37,748 nt of DNA from Chthoniobacter sp. (GTDB lineage: Bacteria > Verrucomicrobiota > Verrucomicrobiia > Chthoniobacterales > Chthoniobacteraceae): NCBI GenBank assembly GCA_028293645.1, contig JAQGOK010000019.1, positions 1 to 37,748 on the forward strand. The letters are read 5' to 3'. Positions 25,585 through 37,700 of this stretch are shown piece after piece (positions within the stretch are counted from its first letter, which is position 1; the number at the start of each line of letters is the position of its first letter). Made by a program: the position numbers and the translations under genes. The notes beneath the pieces are model-generated. The model ran no database searches. It worked only from the letters and a program-made list of their open reading frames with translations, and was not told the origin of the DNA.

Positions 25585-26055
25585 TCACTGCTTCGCCCCG
25601 CGCGCCTCACGCAGCGTCGCCAAAAGAAAGAACCCCACCGCGATGCAGATGCACGAATCGGCCACGTTGAACGCCGGCCACGGGTCGGCGGGCCAGACGT
25701 GCAAATCGAACACCAGGAAATCCACGACATGCCCATGGACGAGCCGATCCGTGACATTGCCGAGGATGCCCGCGGTGAGCAGACCGACGCCCCAGCGCGA
25801 GTGACGATCCGGGAACGCGCCGCGCGCGAACGCGATCAGGAGCGCGATGAGCGTCACCACGGAAAGGACGATGAAGAAGAAATTGTTGCCGCTGAACATG
25901 CTGAAGGCGGCGCCCGTATTCCCGAGATGCACGAGGTCAAAGAATCCGAGAATGATCGTTCGTTCACCGCCGAACTCGAGGTTACGCACCACCCACCATT
26001 TGGTGACCTGATCGAGCGCGTAAAGCGGGAGGGCCACAGCGGCGAGGAACTTCAT
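25585..26055 (-). CDS. lspA: Lipoprotein signal peptidase (signal peptidase II)
   Basis: LspA cleaves the signal peptide of prolipoproteins after diacylglyceryl modification in the inner membrane. The 156-residue protein has four hydrophobic helices and the family motifs: DQVTKWWV near the N-terminus, NTGAAFSMF, and the two catalytic aspartates in GNVTDRL and FNVADS. The true start is the ATG at 26055, just before the first helix. The same frame is open for a further 1.1 kb upstream but that part is only the shadow of the transporter gene. It diverges from the MATE gene across 129 bases that hold a short inverted repeat. Confidence 0.96.
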   Translation of the reverse strand: MKFLAAVALPLYALDQVTKWWVVRNLEFGGERTIILGFFDLVHLGNTGAAFSMFSGNNFFFIVLSVVTLIALLIAFARGAFPDRHSRWGVGLLTAGILGNVTDRLVHGHVVDFLVFDLHVWPADPWPAFNVADSCICIAVGFFLLATLREARGAKQ

Positions 26056-26082
26056 TTGCGCGCAGCCTAAAGCGAAGGCGCG

Positions 26083-26113
26083 ACGTTGGAGCAAGCGGCA
26101 ACTGCTCCGACGT
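26083..26113. repeat. Inverted repeat between lspA and the MATE transporter gene
   Basis: Arms 26083-26093 and 26103-26113 (11 bases) match at 10 of 11 positions around a nine-base loop. The site lies in the 129-base region between two divergent genes, 28 bases upstream of the lspA start and 72 upstream of the MATE start. It could be an operator, a REP-like unit or an RNA hairpin in a leader. There is no T tract to make it a terminator for either gene. Confidence 0.6.
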
Positions 26114-26184
26114 TCGAAGGTGGTGAGGTGGAACGGCGTGGGGTTTGACCCGCTGCGGTCGCCCCGGCATCTTCGCCGCCCCTT

Positions 26185-27615
26185 ATGTCCGATCCTGGTC
26201 AGCCCGAGGCACCTTCGGCGCTGCCTGCGCCCAGCTCGTTCTGGCGCGGAGTAGCGCAGGCACTGCGTGGCGAGCAGCACGACTACACCACCGTCCCGCT
26301 CAATCGCGCGGTGCTCCTGCTCTCGGTGCCGATGGTGCTCGAGATGGTGATGGAGTCGCTCTTCGCGATCACGGATGTGTTCTGGGTTTCGCGACTCGGC
26401 AAGGACGCGATCGCCGTGATCGGCATCACCGAGTCGATCATGACGCTGATTTACGCGGTCGCCATCGGCATCTCCTTCGCCGCCACCGCGATCGTTGCGC
26501 GGCGGATTGGTGAGAAGGATCCGGAACGCGCGGCCCAAGCTGCGGGCCAGATCGTTCTGCTCGGGCTGGTCGTCTCCGCGGGCCTCGGCGTCGTGCTCGG
26601 CTGGCTCGCACCTCACCTCTTGCGAGCGATGGGCGCGGGCGAGCCGATTGTCGCGCTCGGGACCGATTTCGCGCGGGTGATGCTCGGCGGAAACTTCACC
26701 GTTTTCCTGATCTTCCTCATCAACGCGATCTTCCGCGGCGCAGGCGACGCGGTGATCGCGATGCGGACGCTCTGGCTTGCGAACGGGCTGAACATTGTCC
26801 TCGGCCCGTGCTTCATTTTCGGCTGGGGACCCTTTCCGGAAATGGGTGTGACCGGTGCCGCAGTCGCCACCAACATCGGTCGCGGAGTCGGCGTGCTGTA
26901 TCAGCTCTGGTGCCTGAACGGTCACACGAGCCGCGTCCGCGTGCGGCTGCATCACCTCCGTCCGGACTTCGACACCCTCGGCGCGCTGGTCCGCACGGCG
27001 GGCAATGGCGTAGCGCAACTCCTGATCAGCACCACGAGCTGGGTCGGCCTGTTCAAGATCCTCGCGCTTTTCGGCAGCGGCGCGCTTGCCGGTTACACCA
27101 TAGCGATGCGGATCGTGATCTTCGGGCTCATGCCGGCCTGGGGTTTGGCCAATGCGGGCGCGACCCTCGTGGGACAGAATCTTGGAGCGCAACAGCCGCA
27201 ACGCGCCTCCGACGCGGTGTGGATCGCCACGCGTTTCAACACGTTGTTCCTCGGTTTGATCGGGCTCGTCTTCATCGTGTTCGCCGGTCCGCTCGTCGGC
27301 TTTTTCACCACCGATCCGGAAGTCTTCGCCTACGCCACGCAGGCGCTCTGGATCGTCAGCATCGCCTTCCCGCTTTACGCCGCCGGCATGTGTCTCGAGG
27401 GCGCGTTCAATGGCGCGGGTGATACCTGGACACCGACGCGCCTGAACTTCTTTTGCTTTTGGGTCGGCCAGGTCCCACTCGCCTACCTCCTCGCCAGGCC
27501 GCTCGGCCTCGGTCCGACGGGCGTTTTCATCGCCGTTCCGATTTCGTTTTCACTGCTCACGATCTGGAGCGCAGTTCTGTTTCGGCAGGGAAGCTGGAAG
27601 CTTAAACGCGTTTAA
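26185..27615 (+). CDS. MATE family multidrug/toxin efflux transporter
   Basis: This 476-residue membrane protein exports cationic or hydrophobic compounds, coupled to H+ or Na+ entry. About 12 hydrophobic helices are visible, and the two halves are related as in all MATE proteins: the first half has [24 protein letters not shown] and the second has [25 protein letters not shown] and [12 protein letters not shown] are the matching repeated segments of the two halves, typical of the NorM/DinF-like group. The ATG at 26185 starts a soluble N-terminus of about 40 residues before helix one. Substrate cannot be told from the sequence. It is divergent from lspA. Confidence 0.93.
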   Translation: MSDPGQPEAPSALPAPSSFWRGVAQALRGEQHDYTTVPLNRAVLLLSVPMVLEMVMESLFAITDVFWVSRLGKDAIAVIGITESIMTLIYAVAIGISFAATAIVARRIGEKDPERAAQAAGQIVLLGLVVSAGLGVVLGWLAPHLLRAMGAGEPIVALGTDFARVMLGGNFTVFLIFLINAIFRGAGDAVIAMRTLWLANGLNIVLGPCFIFGWGPFPEMGVTGAAVATNIGRGVGVLYQLWCLNGHTSRVRVRLHHLRPDFDTLGALVRTAGNGVAQLLISTTSWVGLFKILALFGSGALAGYTIAMRIVIFGLMPAWGLANAGATLVGQNLGAQQPQRASDAVWIATRFNTLFLGLIGLVFIVFAGPLVGFFTTDPEVFAYATQALWIVSIAFPLYAAGMCLEGAFNGAGDTWTPTRLNFFCFWVGQVPLAYLLARPLGLGPTGVFIAVPISFSLLTIWSAVLFRQGSWKLKRV

Positions 27616-27703
27616 CTGCCGAGCACTGTCTCTGGGCGGCCGGCACATCGACGCCTTGCGATCCCGAGGGAGTGCACCAGCTTCCATGCGCGCACGCACC
27701 ACG

Positions 27704-28735
27704 ATGCTCTACTCCATCCTCGACCTCTCACCCATCGTGCAAGGCGGCACCGCTGCGCAGGCGCTCCGCAATTCGCTCGATCTTGCGCAGCACGCCGAGC
27801 GCTGGGCTTACCATCGTTACTGGGTCGCTGAGCATCACAACATGCCGGGCATTGCGAGCGCGGCGACGTCCGTGGTGATCCAACACATCGCGGCGGGCAC
27901 GTCGCGCATCCGCGTCGGAGCCGGCGGCATCATGCTGCCCAATCACGCGCCGCTCGCGATTGCGGAGCAATTCGGCACGCTCGAATCGCTGCATCCCGGC
28001 CGCATCGATCTGGGACTCGGCCGCGCACCCGGCAGTGATCAACTCACCGCTCGCGCGTTGCGCCGCAATCTGGGCAGCAGCGGTGATTCCTTTCCGCAGG
28101 ACCTTTTGGAGTTGCAGGCTTTCTTTCGGCCGGTCGCACCCGATCAGACGCTGCGCGCTGTCCCCGGCGCCGGTCTAAACATCCCGATCTACCTTCTCGG
28201 TTCGAGCGATTTCAGCGCGCGGCTCGCCGCCGAACTCGGCCTGCCGTTCGCGTTCGCCTCACACTTCGCGCCGGATTACATCCAGGTCGCGCTCCAGCTC
28301 TATCGGGAAAACTTCAAGCCTTCGGAAGCACTGGCCAAGCCGCACGTCATGATCGGCCTGAATGTATTCGCCGCGGATACGGACGCAGCGGCTCGCCGTC
28401 TCTTCTCCTCCATGCAGCAGCAGTTCCTCAACCTCATCCGCGGCAAGCCAGGCGAGTTGCAACCGCCCGTGGACGATGTGGATGAACTCTGGAACCCCGC
28501 GGAAGCCGCCTATGTGCAACGCATGCTGCACTTCTCTGCCGTTGGTGAGCCAGCGACCATTCGGCGCGAACTCGAGACGTTCATCGAGCAGACTCACCCC
28601 GACGAAATCATCGCCACCGGGCACATCTACGATCACGACGCTCGGTTGCGCTCCTTCGAGCTCGCCGCCTCGGTTTTCGCTCAGATTGAAGCAACGCGGA
28701 ACGAGGCAGGCGGGACGGTCAGCCAGCGCGTCTGA
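27704..28735 (+). CDS. LLM-class flavin-dependent oxidoreductase (MsnO8-like)
   Basis: The 343-residue protein belongs to the bacterial luciferase-like monooxygenase superfamily (TIM barrel, FMN or F420). Visible signatures are LSILDLSPI-type first strand ([13 protein letters not shown]), [11 protein letters not shown] at about residues 40-50, [37 protein letters not shown] and [18 protein letters not shown]. These match the MsnO8-like LLM group often annotated as luciferase-like monooxygenases of unknown substrate. I chose the ATG at 27704 because [10 protein letters not shown] fits the family start; ATG 27686 and TTG 27656 are possible earlier starts. It follows the MATE gene by about 90 bases on the same strand. 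Confidence 0.9.
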   Translation: MLYSILDLSPIVQGGTAAQALRNSLDLAQHAERWAYHRYWVAEHHNMPGIASAATSVVIQHIAAGTSRIRVGAGGIMLPNHAPLAIAEQFGTLESLHPGRIDLGLGRAPGSDQLTARALRRNLGSSGDSFPQDLLELQAFFRPVAPDQTLRAVPGAGLNIPIYLLGSSDFSARLAAELGLPFAFASHFAPDYIQVALQLYRENFKPSEALAKPHVMIGLNVFAADTDAAARRLFSSMQQQFLNLIRGKPGELQPPVDDVDELWNPAEAAYVQRMLHFSAVGEPATIRRELETFIEQTHPDEIIATGHIYDHDARLRSFELAASVFAQIEATRNEAGGTVSQRV

Positions 28736-28745
28736 ATCGCAGAGT

Positions 28746-29681
28746 TCAGGCGGTCGCCAGAACGCGCGACCTCGAGACGAGATCCTGAGCTCCCGCAGCC
28801 CAATCCGCGAACTCGAACGCAAACCCTGCGTCCTGCAGACGACCCGGCACCACGCGGCGGCTCTTCAACGGCAGCTCCGTCTCTGTCCGCAGGAAGAACG
28901 CGCCGATCTCCAGCATCCAACGCGTTGCCGGCAGGCCGATCGGCATTCCACAAGCCTGCCGCAGCACGCGCATGAACTCGGCATTCGGCAGCGGATTCGG
29001 CGCAGCGATGTTCACCACGCCCGACACAGATTCATTCCCGATGAGCCATTCGACCGCGCGGCAGAAATCCCGATCGTGAACCCACGAGACGAACTGGTCG
29101 CCCGAGCCCATCCGTCCACCGAGGCCGCATCGCGCCAGCATTCGGAAGACGATAAATGGCCCGCCCGGCTGCGGCCCCATCACCATCGCGCTGCGCAGAG
29201 CGACTCGCCGCGTCTGCGGAGTCAGCGCTTCGAAGAACGCACGTTCCCAAGCCTGCGCGATTCCCACCGAGAAGCCGGTTCCAATTTCGCCGCTCGCCTC
29301 ATCCATTGGCCGATCGAGCGCGTGCCGGTAAATCGTCGCCGTGCTGGAGTTGAGCCACACGCGCGGCGGCCGCGCACATTGCGCGATCGCCTTGCCGAGC
29401 ACCTCCGTCGAGCGCACGCGTGAATCCAGGATCTCAGCGCGATTGTGAGCGTTGTAGCGGCAGTTCACCGAGCGGCCCGCCAGGTTGATTACCGCATGCG
29501 CGCCTTCCAACTCGGCCGCCCACGGTCCGAGCGTCACGCCATCCCACAGCACGGTGCGCGCGGTGGCGGTGCGCCCTGCTGTGCGCCGGGACAAGAGCAC
29601 AACTTCGAAGCCGCGGTCGGTGAACCACCGTGCGAGGCAGCCGCCGAGAAATCCGCAGCCGCCTGGGATGACAATTTTCAT
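28746..29681 (-). CDS. TIGR01777 family NAD(P)-binding epimerase
   Basis: This is a short-chain dehydrogenase/reductase-like (extended) protein of 311 residues. It has the nucleotide loop GGCGFLGG at residues 7-14, INLAGRSVNCRY, LNSSTATIY near 111-119 and a DUF1731-like C-terminal segment (LPATRWMLEIGAFFLRTETELPLKSRRVVPGRL). These are the hallmarks of the TIGR01777 (YfcH/SulA-related) family, whose substrate is not known. The gene is convergent with the LLM oxidoreductase, with 10 bases between the two stops. It lies 47 bases downstream of ileS on the same strand and may be read from the same transcript. Confidence 0.92.
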   Translation of the reverse strand: MKIVIPGGCGFLGGCLARWFTDRGFEVVLLSRRTAGRTATARTVLWDGVTLGPWAAELEGAHAVINLAGRSVNCRYNAHNRAEILDSRVRSTEVLGKAIAQCARPPRVWLNSSTATIYRHALDRPMDEASGEIGTGFSVGIAQAWERAFFEALTPQTRRVALRSAMVMGPQPGGPFIVFRMLARCGLGGRMGSGDQFVSWVHDRDFCRAVEWLIGNESVSGVVNIAAPNPLPNAEFMRVLRQACGMPIGLPATRWMLEIGAFFLRTETELPLKSRRVVPGRLQDAGFAFEFADWAAGAQDLVSRSRVLATA

Positions 29682-29728
29682 GAGGCTCGCGACGCTTGGC
29701 TAATCGTGCGCGAACCTCATCGCGCCAA

Positions 29729-32653
<2,925 letters not shown>

Positions 32654-32719
32654 CGGCGGGCGGCGAAGCTAGTCGCTCGCTCCCGGAGGGTCAATCGGCG
32701 TGCCGCGCGGGCGTTCTGC

Positions 32720-32824
32720 TTTACCGCGGAGGGCGCCAGGACGCCGGGGGGCCGCAGAGGCAAGGCAGGATGCTCCTATTCTTTCTCCCGCGCGCCTCTG
32801 CGCCTTTGCGCCCTCTGGGGTAAA
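32720..32824. repeat. 105-bp imperfect intergenic palindrome
   Basis: The element has a single dyad centre at 32772. Around it tttacc (32720-32725) pairs with ggtaaa (32819-32824), gagggcgc (32729-32736) pairs with gcgccctc (32808-32815), and the central agga (32767-32770) pairs with tcct (32774-32777). All pairs are in exact register. Intervening bases match moderately. It occupies most of the 206-base gap between aroC and ileS, both on the minus strand, so it lies in the ileS leader region. No T tract adjoins it. Confidence 0.8.
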
Positions 32825-32859
32825 TTCTGGCGCCGCTCGCCGCGGAACGGCGCAACGTT

Positions 32860-33954
32860 CTATCCCTGAAGTGCGCCGACCTGCCCGCGCTGGCGTAGCG
32901 CGTGATCGCAGATCACCAGCAGCGCCATCGCTTCCACCATCGGAACGGCGCGTGGCAGGACGCACGGATCGTGGCGGCCGCGGGCGCGCAGTTCCGTTTC
33001 TTCGCCGTCGGTCGTGACGGTCTGTTGCGCCTTGAAAATGGTCGCGGTCGGTTTGAACGCGACGCGCAGAAAGATGGCCTCGCCGTTGCTGATGCCGCCC
33101 TGGATTCCGCCGGAGCGATTCGTCGCCGTCCGCACGCGGTCGCCTTCCATGACGAACGCGTCGTTGTGTTCTGAGCCGCGCAATTTAGCGCCCGCGAATC
33201 CCGAGCCGACTTCGAAACCTTTGGTAGCCGGCAGGCTCATCATCGCTTTCGCGAGTTCGGCTTCGAGCTTGTCGAAAACTGGCTCACCCAATCCAGCCGG
33301 CATGCCGCGGATCACGCATTCGACGGTACCGCCCACGCTGTCTCCTTCGCTCCGCATTCCTTTGATCAACTCGATCATCCGCACCGCCATCGGCGCGTCG
33401 GGACAACGCACGATATTCGCCTCAACGTCCTCGAAGCGCACCGTCTCGGGATCGATGTCGGCGGTCAACTCGTGGATCGTTTTCACGTAAGCGATGACTT
33501 CGAGGCTGGGCAGCAGCGCTCGCAACACCTGCTTCGCGACCGCAGCGGCGGCGACGCGGCCGATCGTCTCGCGGGCCGAGGCGCGTCCGCCGCCCTGCCA
33601 GTTGCGAATCCCGAACTTCGCCTGGTAAGTGTAGTCCGCGTGCGAAGGCCGGAATGCCTGCTCCATCTCGCGATAGGCGTCGGGCCGCGCGTCCTTGTTC
33701 AAGACGGAGATCGCGATCGGCGTGCCCAACGTTTTCCCCTCAAAGACGCCTGACAAAATGCGGCACTGATCCGCTTCGTCGCGCGGCGTCACGATTTCGC
33801 TTTGCCCCGGCCGGCGGCGATCGAGATCGCGTTGAACATCCGCTTCGCTCAGCTCGATGAGCGGCGGGCAGCCATCGATCACCACGCCGACGCCGCCGCC
33901 ATGGGATTCGCCCCAGGTGGCGATGCGGAAGGCGTGACCAAAGTGACTGGACAT
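32860..33954 (-). CDS. aroC: Chorismate synthase
   Basis: AroC removes phosphate from EPSP to give chorismate, using reduced FMN. The 364-residue protein shows all three signatures: [14 protein letters not shown] near residue 15-28, [21 protein letters not shown] around 120-140, and a C-terminal [13 protein letters not shown] and [13 protein letters not shown] block. The conserved histidines (GESHG, RGSEHND) and arginines are present. The ATG at 33954 gives the usual [19 protein letters not shown] start; a TTG at 33993 would only add a leader. With the shikimate kinase gene 28 kb away, the aromatic pathway genes are scattered rather than clustered. It lies downstream of the aldehyde dehydrogenase gene on the same strand. 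Confidence 0.98.
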   Translation of the reverse strand: MSSHFGHAFRIATWGESHGGGVGVVIDGCPPLIELSEADVQRDLDRRRPGQSEIVTPRDEADQCRILSGVFEGKTLGTPIAISVLNKDARPDAYREMEQAFRPSHADYTYQAKFGIRNWQGGGRASARETIGRVAAAAVAKQVLRALLPSLEVIAYVKTIHELTADIDPETVRFEDVEANIVRCPDAPMAVRMIELIKGMRSEGDSVGGTVECVIRGMPAGLGEPVFDKLEAELAKAMMSLPATKGFEVGSGFAGAKLRGSEHNDAFVMEGDRVRTATNRSGGIQGGISNGEAIFLRVAFKPTATIFKAQQTVTTDGEETELRARGRHDPCVLPRAVPMVEAMALLVICDHALRQRGQVGALQG

Positions 33955-34005
33955 AGGGCCGGTGATACAAATGCGCGGCCTCTGCCGCGCCAAGGCTTTT
34001 CCCGC

Positions 34006-35601
34006 CTACCGGACGATTGGCTCGCGCGTGAGCTGGCCGTTGACGAGCCGCATCAAGCCGCGCGGATTCTCATCCTGGAGCTCGGGCGGGAGCGCCTGCG
34101 CGGGGAATCCTTGAAAGCACACCGGACGCGCAAACCGCAGGATCGCCGCGGTGCCGACACTCGTGAAGCGCGCATCCGTCGTCGCGGGATAGGGGCCGCC
34201 GTGGTGCATGGCGGGCGAGACTTCGACGCCGGTGGGGAAGCCGTTGAAAAGCAGCCGCCCGGCTTTGCGCTCCAGCACCGCAATGAGTTCGCCGGCCGCA
34301 GCGAGATCCTCGGGAGTGCCGTGGATGGTCGCGGTGAGTTGCCCAGTCATCTGGCGCGCCACGTCCGCCAGTGCCGCGGCGGAGGGCGCGTTCACGATCA
34401 GCGTGAATGGACCGAAGAGTTCGTCGTGCAGCTCGCGCCGTTGCACGAAGTTTTCTGCGTCGGTCACGAACGCCGCGGCGCCGCCTTGCGTTCGCTCCGC
34501 GTCCGGCTCCGCTCCCGAAGTGGCGAGGGCGACAACGCCAGGCACCTTCGCGATGGAGTCGAGGCCCTTCTCAAATGCATCGCGGATGCCGGCGTGCAAC
34601 ATCGTCGCGGGCGCTGCGCTTTCGATCAGCCGTGCAAGCGCCGCAGCGAAGGTCTGCATCTCCGGTCCGCCGAGGCCGAAGACCAGGCCGGGCTTGGTGC
34701 AGAACTGGCCGACCCCGAGCGTGACGGAATTCTTCAAGCCTTCGGCGATCGCTGCACCGCGCTCCCGCAGTGCATTGGGCAGGATGAACACGGGATTCAA
34801 GCTGCTCATTTCGGCGAAGACCGGGATCGGTTCCGCACGTTGCGCTGCCGTGTCGAACAGCGCGCGACCCGCGCGGTGCGATCCGGTGAAACCGACCGCT
34901 CGCGTGAGCGGATGCCGCACGAGCTGATGCGCCAATTCCGCTCCGCCGTGCAGCATCGAGAACGTGCCTGACGGAAGGCCACATGCCGTGACCGCGGCGG
35001 CGATCGCGCCCGCGACGAGTTCGGACGTGCCGGGATGCGCCGGATGCGCCTTCACGATGACCGGACAACCGGCCGCGAGCGCGCTCGCCGTGTCACCACC
35101 CGCGACCGAAAACGCCAATGGAAAGTTGCTCGAGCCGAAAACCACCACCGGCCCGAGCGGCACCAGCACGCGCCGCAGATCCGGCCGGGGCAACGGCTGC
35201 CGATCCGGCAACGCCGTATCGATCCGCGCGTCGCACCAGGAGCCCTCGCGCACCACACCCGCGAAGAGCCGCAGCTGCCCGACCGTGCGCCCGCGTTCAC
35301 CGGTCAGCCGATCGAGGGGAAGACCCGTTTCACGATGCGCCCTCTCGAGCAGCTTGTCGCCGAGCCCAAGGATTTCCTCAGCGACGCGCTCGATGAACAA
35401 GGCGCGCTCTTCCGCTCCGAGTTGTCGCAGCTCGGTGAATGCGGCATCCGCCAGCTCCAGCGCGGCCTCCACATCTTCCGCGGCGGCTTCACAGAATTCC
35501 GTCTCGAGCTGCGCTCCGTCGAGCGGACTGGTCGCGTGAAATTGACGCCCTCCCGATGCGCAAAGCACACCGCCGACAAAGCTTTTTCCGTGAAGGTCCA
35601 T
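34006..35601 (-). CDS. Alpha-ketoglutarate semialdehyde (2,5-dioxovalerate) dehydrogenase-like
   Basis: This is a member of the aldehyde dehydrogenase superfamily with 531 residues. The catalytic Cys301 (VGQFCTKPG), the general base Glu264 (VFAEMSSLNPVF), Asn159 (GSSNFPLAF) and Lys184 (VIVKAHPAHP) are present. The sequence pattern (FAEMSSLNPVFI and GQFCTKPG in particular) matches the NADP+-preferring KGSADH type, which oxidises 2,5-dioxovalerate to 2-oxoglutarate. Its start is two bases from the stop of the FAH-family gene upstream, so they are almost surely one transcript, and together they match the last two reactions of an oxidative pentose or aldarate pathway. The exact sugar source is not visible. 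Confidence 0.9.
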   Translation of the reverse strand: MDLHGKSFVGGVLCASGGRQFHATSPLDGAQLETEFCEAAAEDVEAALELADAAFTELRQLGAEERALFIERVAEEILGLGDKLLERAHRETGLPLDRLTGERGRTVGQLRLFAGVVREGSWCDARIDTALPDRQPLPRPDLRRVLVPLGPVVVFGSSNFPLAFSVAGGDTASALAAGCPVIVKAHPAHPGTSELVAGAIAAAVTACGLPSGTFSMLHGGAELAHQLVRHPLTRAVGFTGSHRAGRALFDTAAQRAEPIPVFAEMSSLNPVFILPNALRERGAAIAEGLKNSVTLGVGQFCTKPGLVFGLGGPEMQTFAAALARLIESAAPATMLHAGIRDAFEKGLDSIAKVPGVVALATSGAEPDAERTQGGAAAFVTDAENFVQRRELHDELFGPFTLIVNAPSAAALADVARQMTGQLTATIHGTPEDLAAAGELIAVLERKAGRLLFNGFPTGVEVSPAMHHGGPYPATTDARFTSVGTAAILRFARPVCFQGFPAQALPPELQDENPRGLMRLVNGQLTREPIVR

Positions 35602-35602
35602 A

Positions 35603-36436
35603 TCAAGCGATCGTGTTCACGAGCGTGCCGATGCCGTCGATGGAAATCCGCACCTCGTCGCCACTCGCGAGCGTGAAGTCGTTCGGCGGCACGACGCCCG
35701 TGCCAGTGAGCAGATAGCACCCGGCCGGGAAGTGATCTTCGCGGCAGAGCCAATCCGCCAGCTCGGGCAGCGTCCGCTTCATTTGCGAAAGCGAGGTCCC
35801 GCCACGCACCGCCACTTCGCCGCCGCGATGAATGCGCAACTGGATGGTGGCTCCCGGCGCGAGCGGTTCACGGACGACGAGGCCGGGGCCGAGCGCGCAG
35901 CATTGGCTCCAGACTTTCGCCTGCGGCAAATAAAGCGGGTTCTCACCCTCGATGTCCCGCGAACTCAAGTCGTTGCCGACGGTGTAGCCGAAGATCGCGC
36001 CGCGAGCATTGATCGCGAGCGCCAGCTCTGGCTCGGGCACGTTCCACCGCGAATCGCGGCGCAAGCGCATCGACCCGCCCGGCGCGACCACTCGATGGGG
36101 CGTCGCCTTGAAGAAAATTTCCGGGCGCTCCGCGTCGTAAACCCGGTCGTAGAAAGAACCGCCACCGGCCACCTGCGACTCTTCGATTCGCGCATCGCGG
36201 CTGCGCAGATACGTCACGCCGGCGGCCCAGACTTCCTGGCTCTGCAAGGGCGCGAGCAACTCCGTCGGTCGCAGAACCGGCTCGGCGCGGGCGAGTTGAT
36301 CCTGCAGCCAGCCGGCCGCGTCCGGCGTAGTGAAGAGCGCGTCGATGTTCGTCTCAACCAATCGGAAGCAATCCTCCCCGCGTTGCGCAATGAGTGCAGT
36401 GTCGGTGCGATAGACGGTGGTCGGCGGGAACATCAT
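35603..36436 (-). CDS. Fumarylacetoacetate hydrolase (FAH) family protein, probable 2-keto-3-deoxypentonate dehydratase
   Basis: The 277-residue protein has the FAH fold. A central Glu-rich segment [10 protein letters not shown] supplies metal-binding Glu residues, and the [17 protein letters not shown] block contains the conserved Asp. The [15 protein letters not shown] and [13 protein letters not shown] strands follow, typical of the C-terminal barrel. FAH-family enzymes include C-C hydrolases, decarboxylases and dehydratases. The adjacent 2,5-dioxovalerate dehydrogenase, one base downstream, points to dehydration of a 2-keto-3-deoxypentonate, as known for KdaD and XylX-type enzymes. The ATG at 36436 (or 36433) starts MMFPPTT; an earlier TTG at 36487 adds a short leader. 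Alternative: a generic acylpyruvate hydrolase. Confidence 0.85.
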   Translation of the reverse strand: MMFPPTTVYRTDTALIAQRGEDCFRLVETNIDALFTTPDAAGWLQDQLARAEPVLRPTELLAPLQSQEVWAAGVTYLRSRDARIEESQVAGGGSFYDRVYDAERPEIFFKATPHRVVAPGGSMRLRRDSRWNVPEPELALAINARGAIFGYTVGNDLSSRDIEGENPLYLPQAKVWSQCCALGPGLVVREPLAPGATIQLRIHRGGEVAVRGGTSLSQMKRTLPELADWLCREDHFPAGCYLLTGTGVVPPNDFTLASGDEVRISIDGIGTLVNTIA

Positions 36437-36488
36437 TGGCGCAGAATGGAAGTGCGGAGTTCCAGCGGCAAGCCGCGGCCGATTCAAC

Positions 36489-37604
36489 TCAGAGCCCTGA
36501 GCGGCTCTTTATCCGCTGCAAGCTATCGCTCGCAAACTCCCGCTGATCTGCCGGCAAAGTGGGATCCGTCAGCACCTGTCGAAAAGCTTCGATCGCGGGC
36601 TGCGCCTGACCCGCGGAAGTGTAGGCCTGCGCAAGGTAGAGCCGGTAGCCGGTCGTCGGACGCTCGTTCTTCTCCGCGAGCGCGATCAGCTTCCGCAGCA
36701 CCTCGATCTCGGCTTTGTAGGCATGCGCTTCATGAGCGATCTGCGCGTGCTTGAAGAGGATGTTCGGATCATCCGGCAGCCGCGCCAGGAGCTGCTGCGA
36801 AAGCGCATAGGCTTCGTTGAAACGCTTCGTCGCGTAAAAGATTTGAGTCTTCACCGACAACGCGCCGAGGTGCGCTTTTTCCAGTGACAGCGCACGATCG
36901 GCACTCGCCAAAGCGGGCGCCCATTCCCCTCGTTCCATGTGATACAAAGCGCGTCCGCTCCATGCCTCCGGAATCCGCGGATCGAGCGCGACCGCTTCAT
37001 CGAGCAAAGCATTCCCCTCCGTCGCGCGACGGATCGCCAGCAGCTTGGCCCCGGTGAGCGCGAGAAACGTCGCCACGTCGCGGCGCGGTGCACCCGTCAG
37101 ACGCGTTCGGATGGATTGCAGGGCCGCCGGGGTCCAGGGCTCCGTCGCACCTCGCGCGAAGACGAAACTCGTATGATCCACGTAGCGGAGGGTGAAGTCC
37201 TTCGTCTCCATCAGATGATCAAGCAGCGCCCGATATTGCGTCGGATCGCCAACCAGCAGCAGCACATCAAACCTCAGTTGCCGATCCAGTTGGCGGAAGA
37301 GCTTTGGATTCACCACTGCCTGCCCAAATGCGCGCAGCCTCTCCTCATCCCCTGCGCGATCCGCTGCCGCCAGGAGATCCGGCCGCTGGCGCAAGAGCCA
37401 CTCCCGCGCGACTCCATTGTAGTACAGGCTGTTCGCCGCAAGACCTTCCAACGCCAGCACCGGCGTAGTGATCAGAGGATTTTGCGACTGGGCGAATCGC
37501 GGCCGGGACCAGAGCGCGAGACCTCCGAGGAGCAGCGCACCCGTGACGATCAAGAGAACGAGACGGCGCGGACCGCGCAGGGACGAAGGCCAGTATTTGC
37601 GCAT
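36489..37604 (-). CDS. Membrane-anchored tetratricopeptide repeat (TPR) protein
   Basis: From the ATG at 37604 the protein has 371 residues. It has an N-terminal basic stretch ([14 protein letters not shown]) and one membrane segment ([18 protein letters not shown]) at about residues 15-32, so it is anchored with its bulk probably outside the cytoplasm. The C-terminal half contains several degenerate TPR units: [19 protein letters not shown], then a unit around [24 protein letters not shown] and AIEAFRQVL. The region before the TPRs is helical and unassigned. The family mediates protein-protein contacts; the partner is unknown. An in-frame start at 37715 would overlap the tRNA gene on the other strand. 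It precedes the FAH gene on the same strand with a 52-base gap. Confidence 0.83.
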   Translation of the reverse strand: MRKYWPSSLRGPRRLVLLIVTGALLLGGLALWSRPRFAQSQNPLITTPVLALEGLAANSLYYNGVAREWLLRQRPDLLAAADRAGDEERLRAFGQAVVNPKLFRQLDRQLRFDVLLLVGDPTQYRALLDHLMETKDFTLRYVDHTSFVFARGATEPWTPAALQSIRTRLTGAPRRDVATFLALTGAKLLAIRRATEGNALLDEAVALDPRIPEAWSGRALYHMERGEWAPALASADRALSLEKAHLGALSVKTQIFYATKRFNEAYALSQQLLARLPDDPNILFKHAQIAHEAHAYKAEIEVLRKLIALAEKNERPTTGYRLYLAQAYTSAGQAQPAIEAFRQVLTDPTLPADQREFASDSLQRIKSRSGL

Positions 37605-37700
37605 ACAAAGCGGGCACGGTAGCCCGAAAAATCCTTGCGTCACTCTTCGGGGTGAATTATCCATCCGCCCGCTTTCCTCGGCAGCCGCCGTGTTCGCGAC

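Noticed and set aside
26056-27201. Upstream extension of the lspA frame
   Set aside because: The extra 382 codons are antisense to the MATE gene; LspA proteins start just before their first helix, at 26055.
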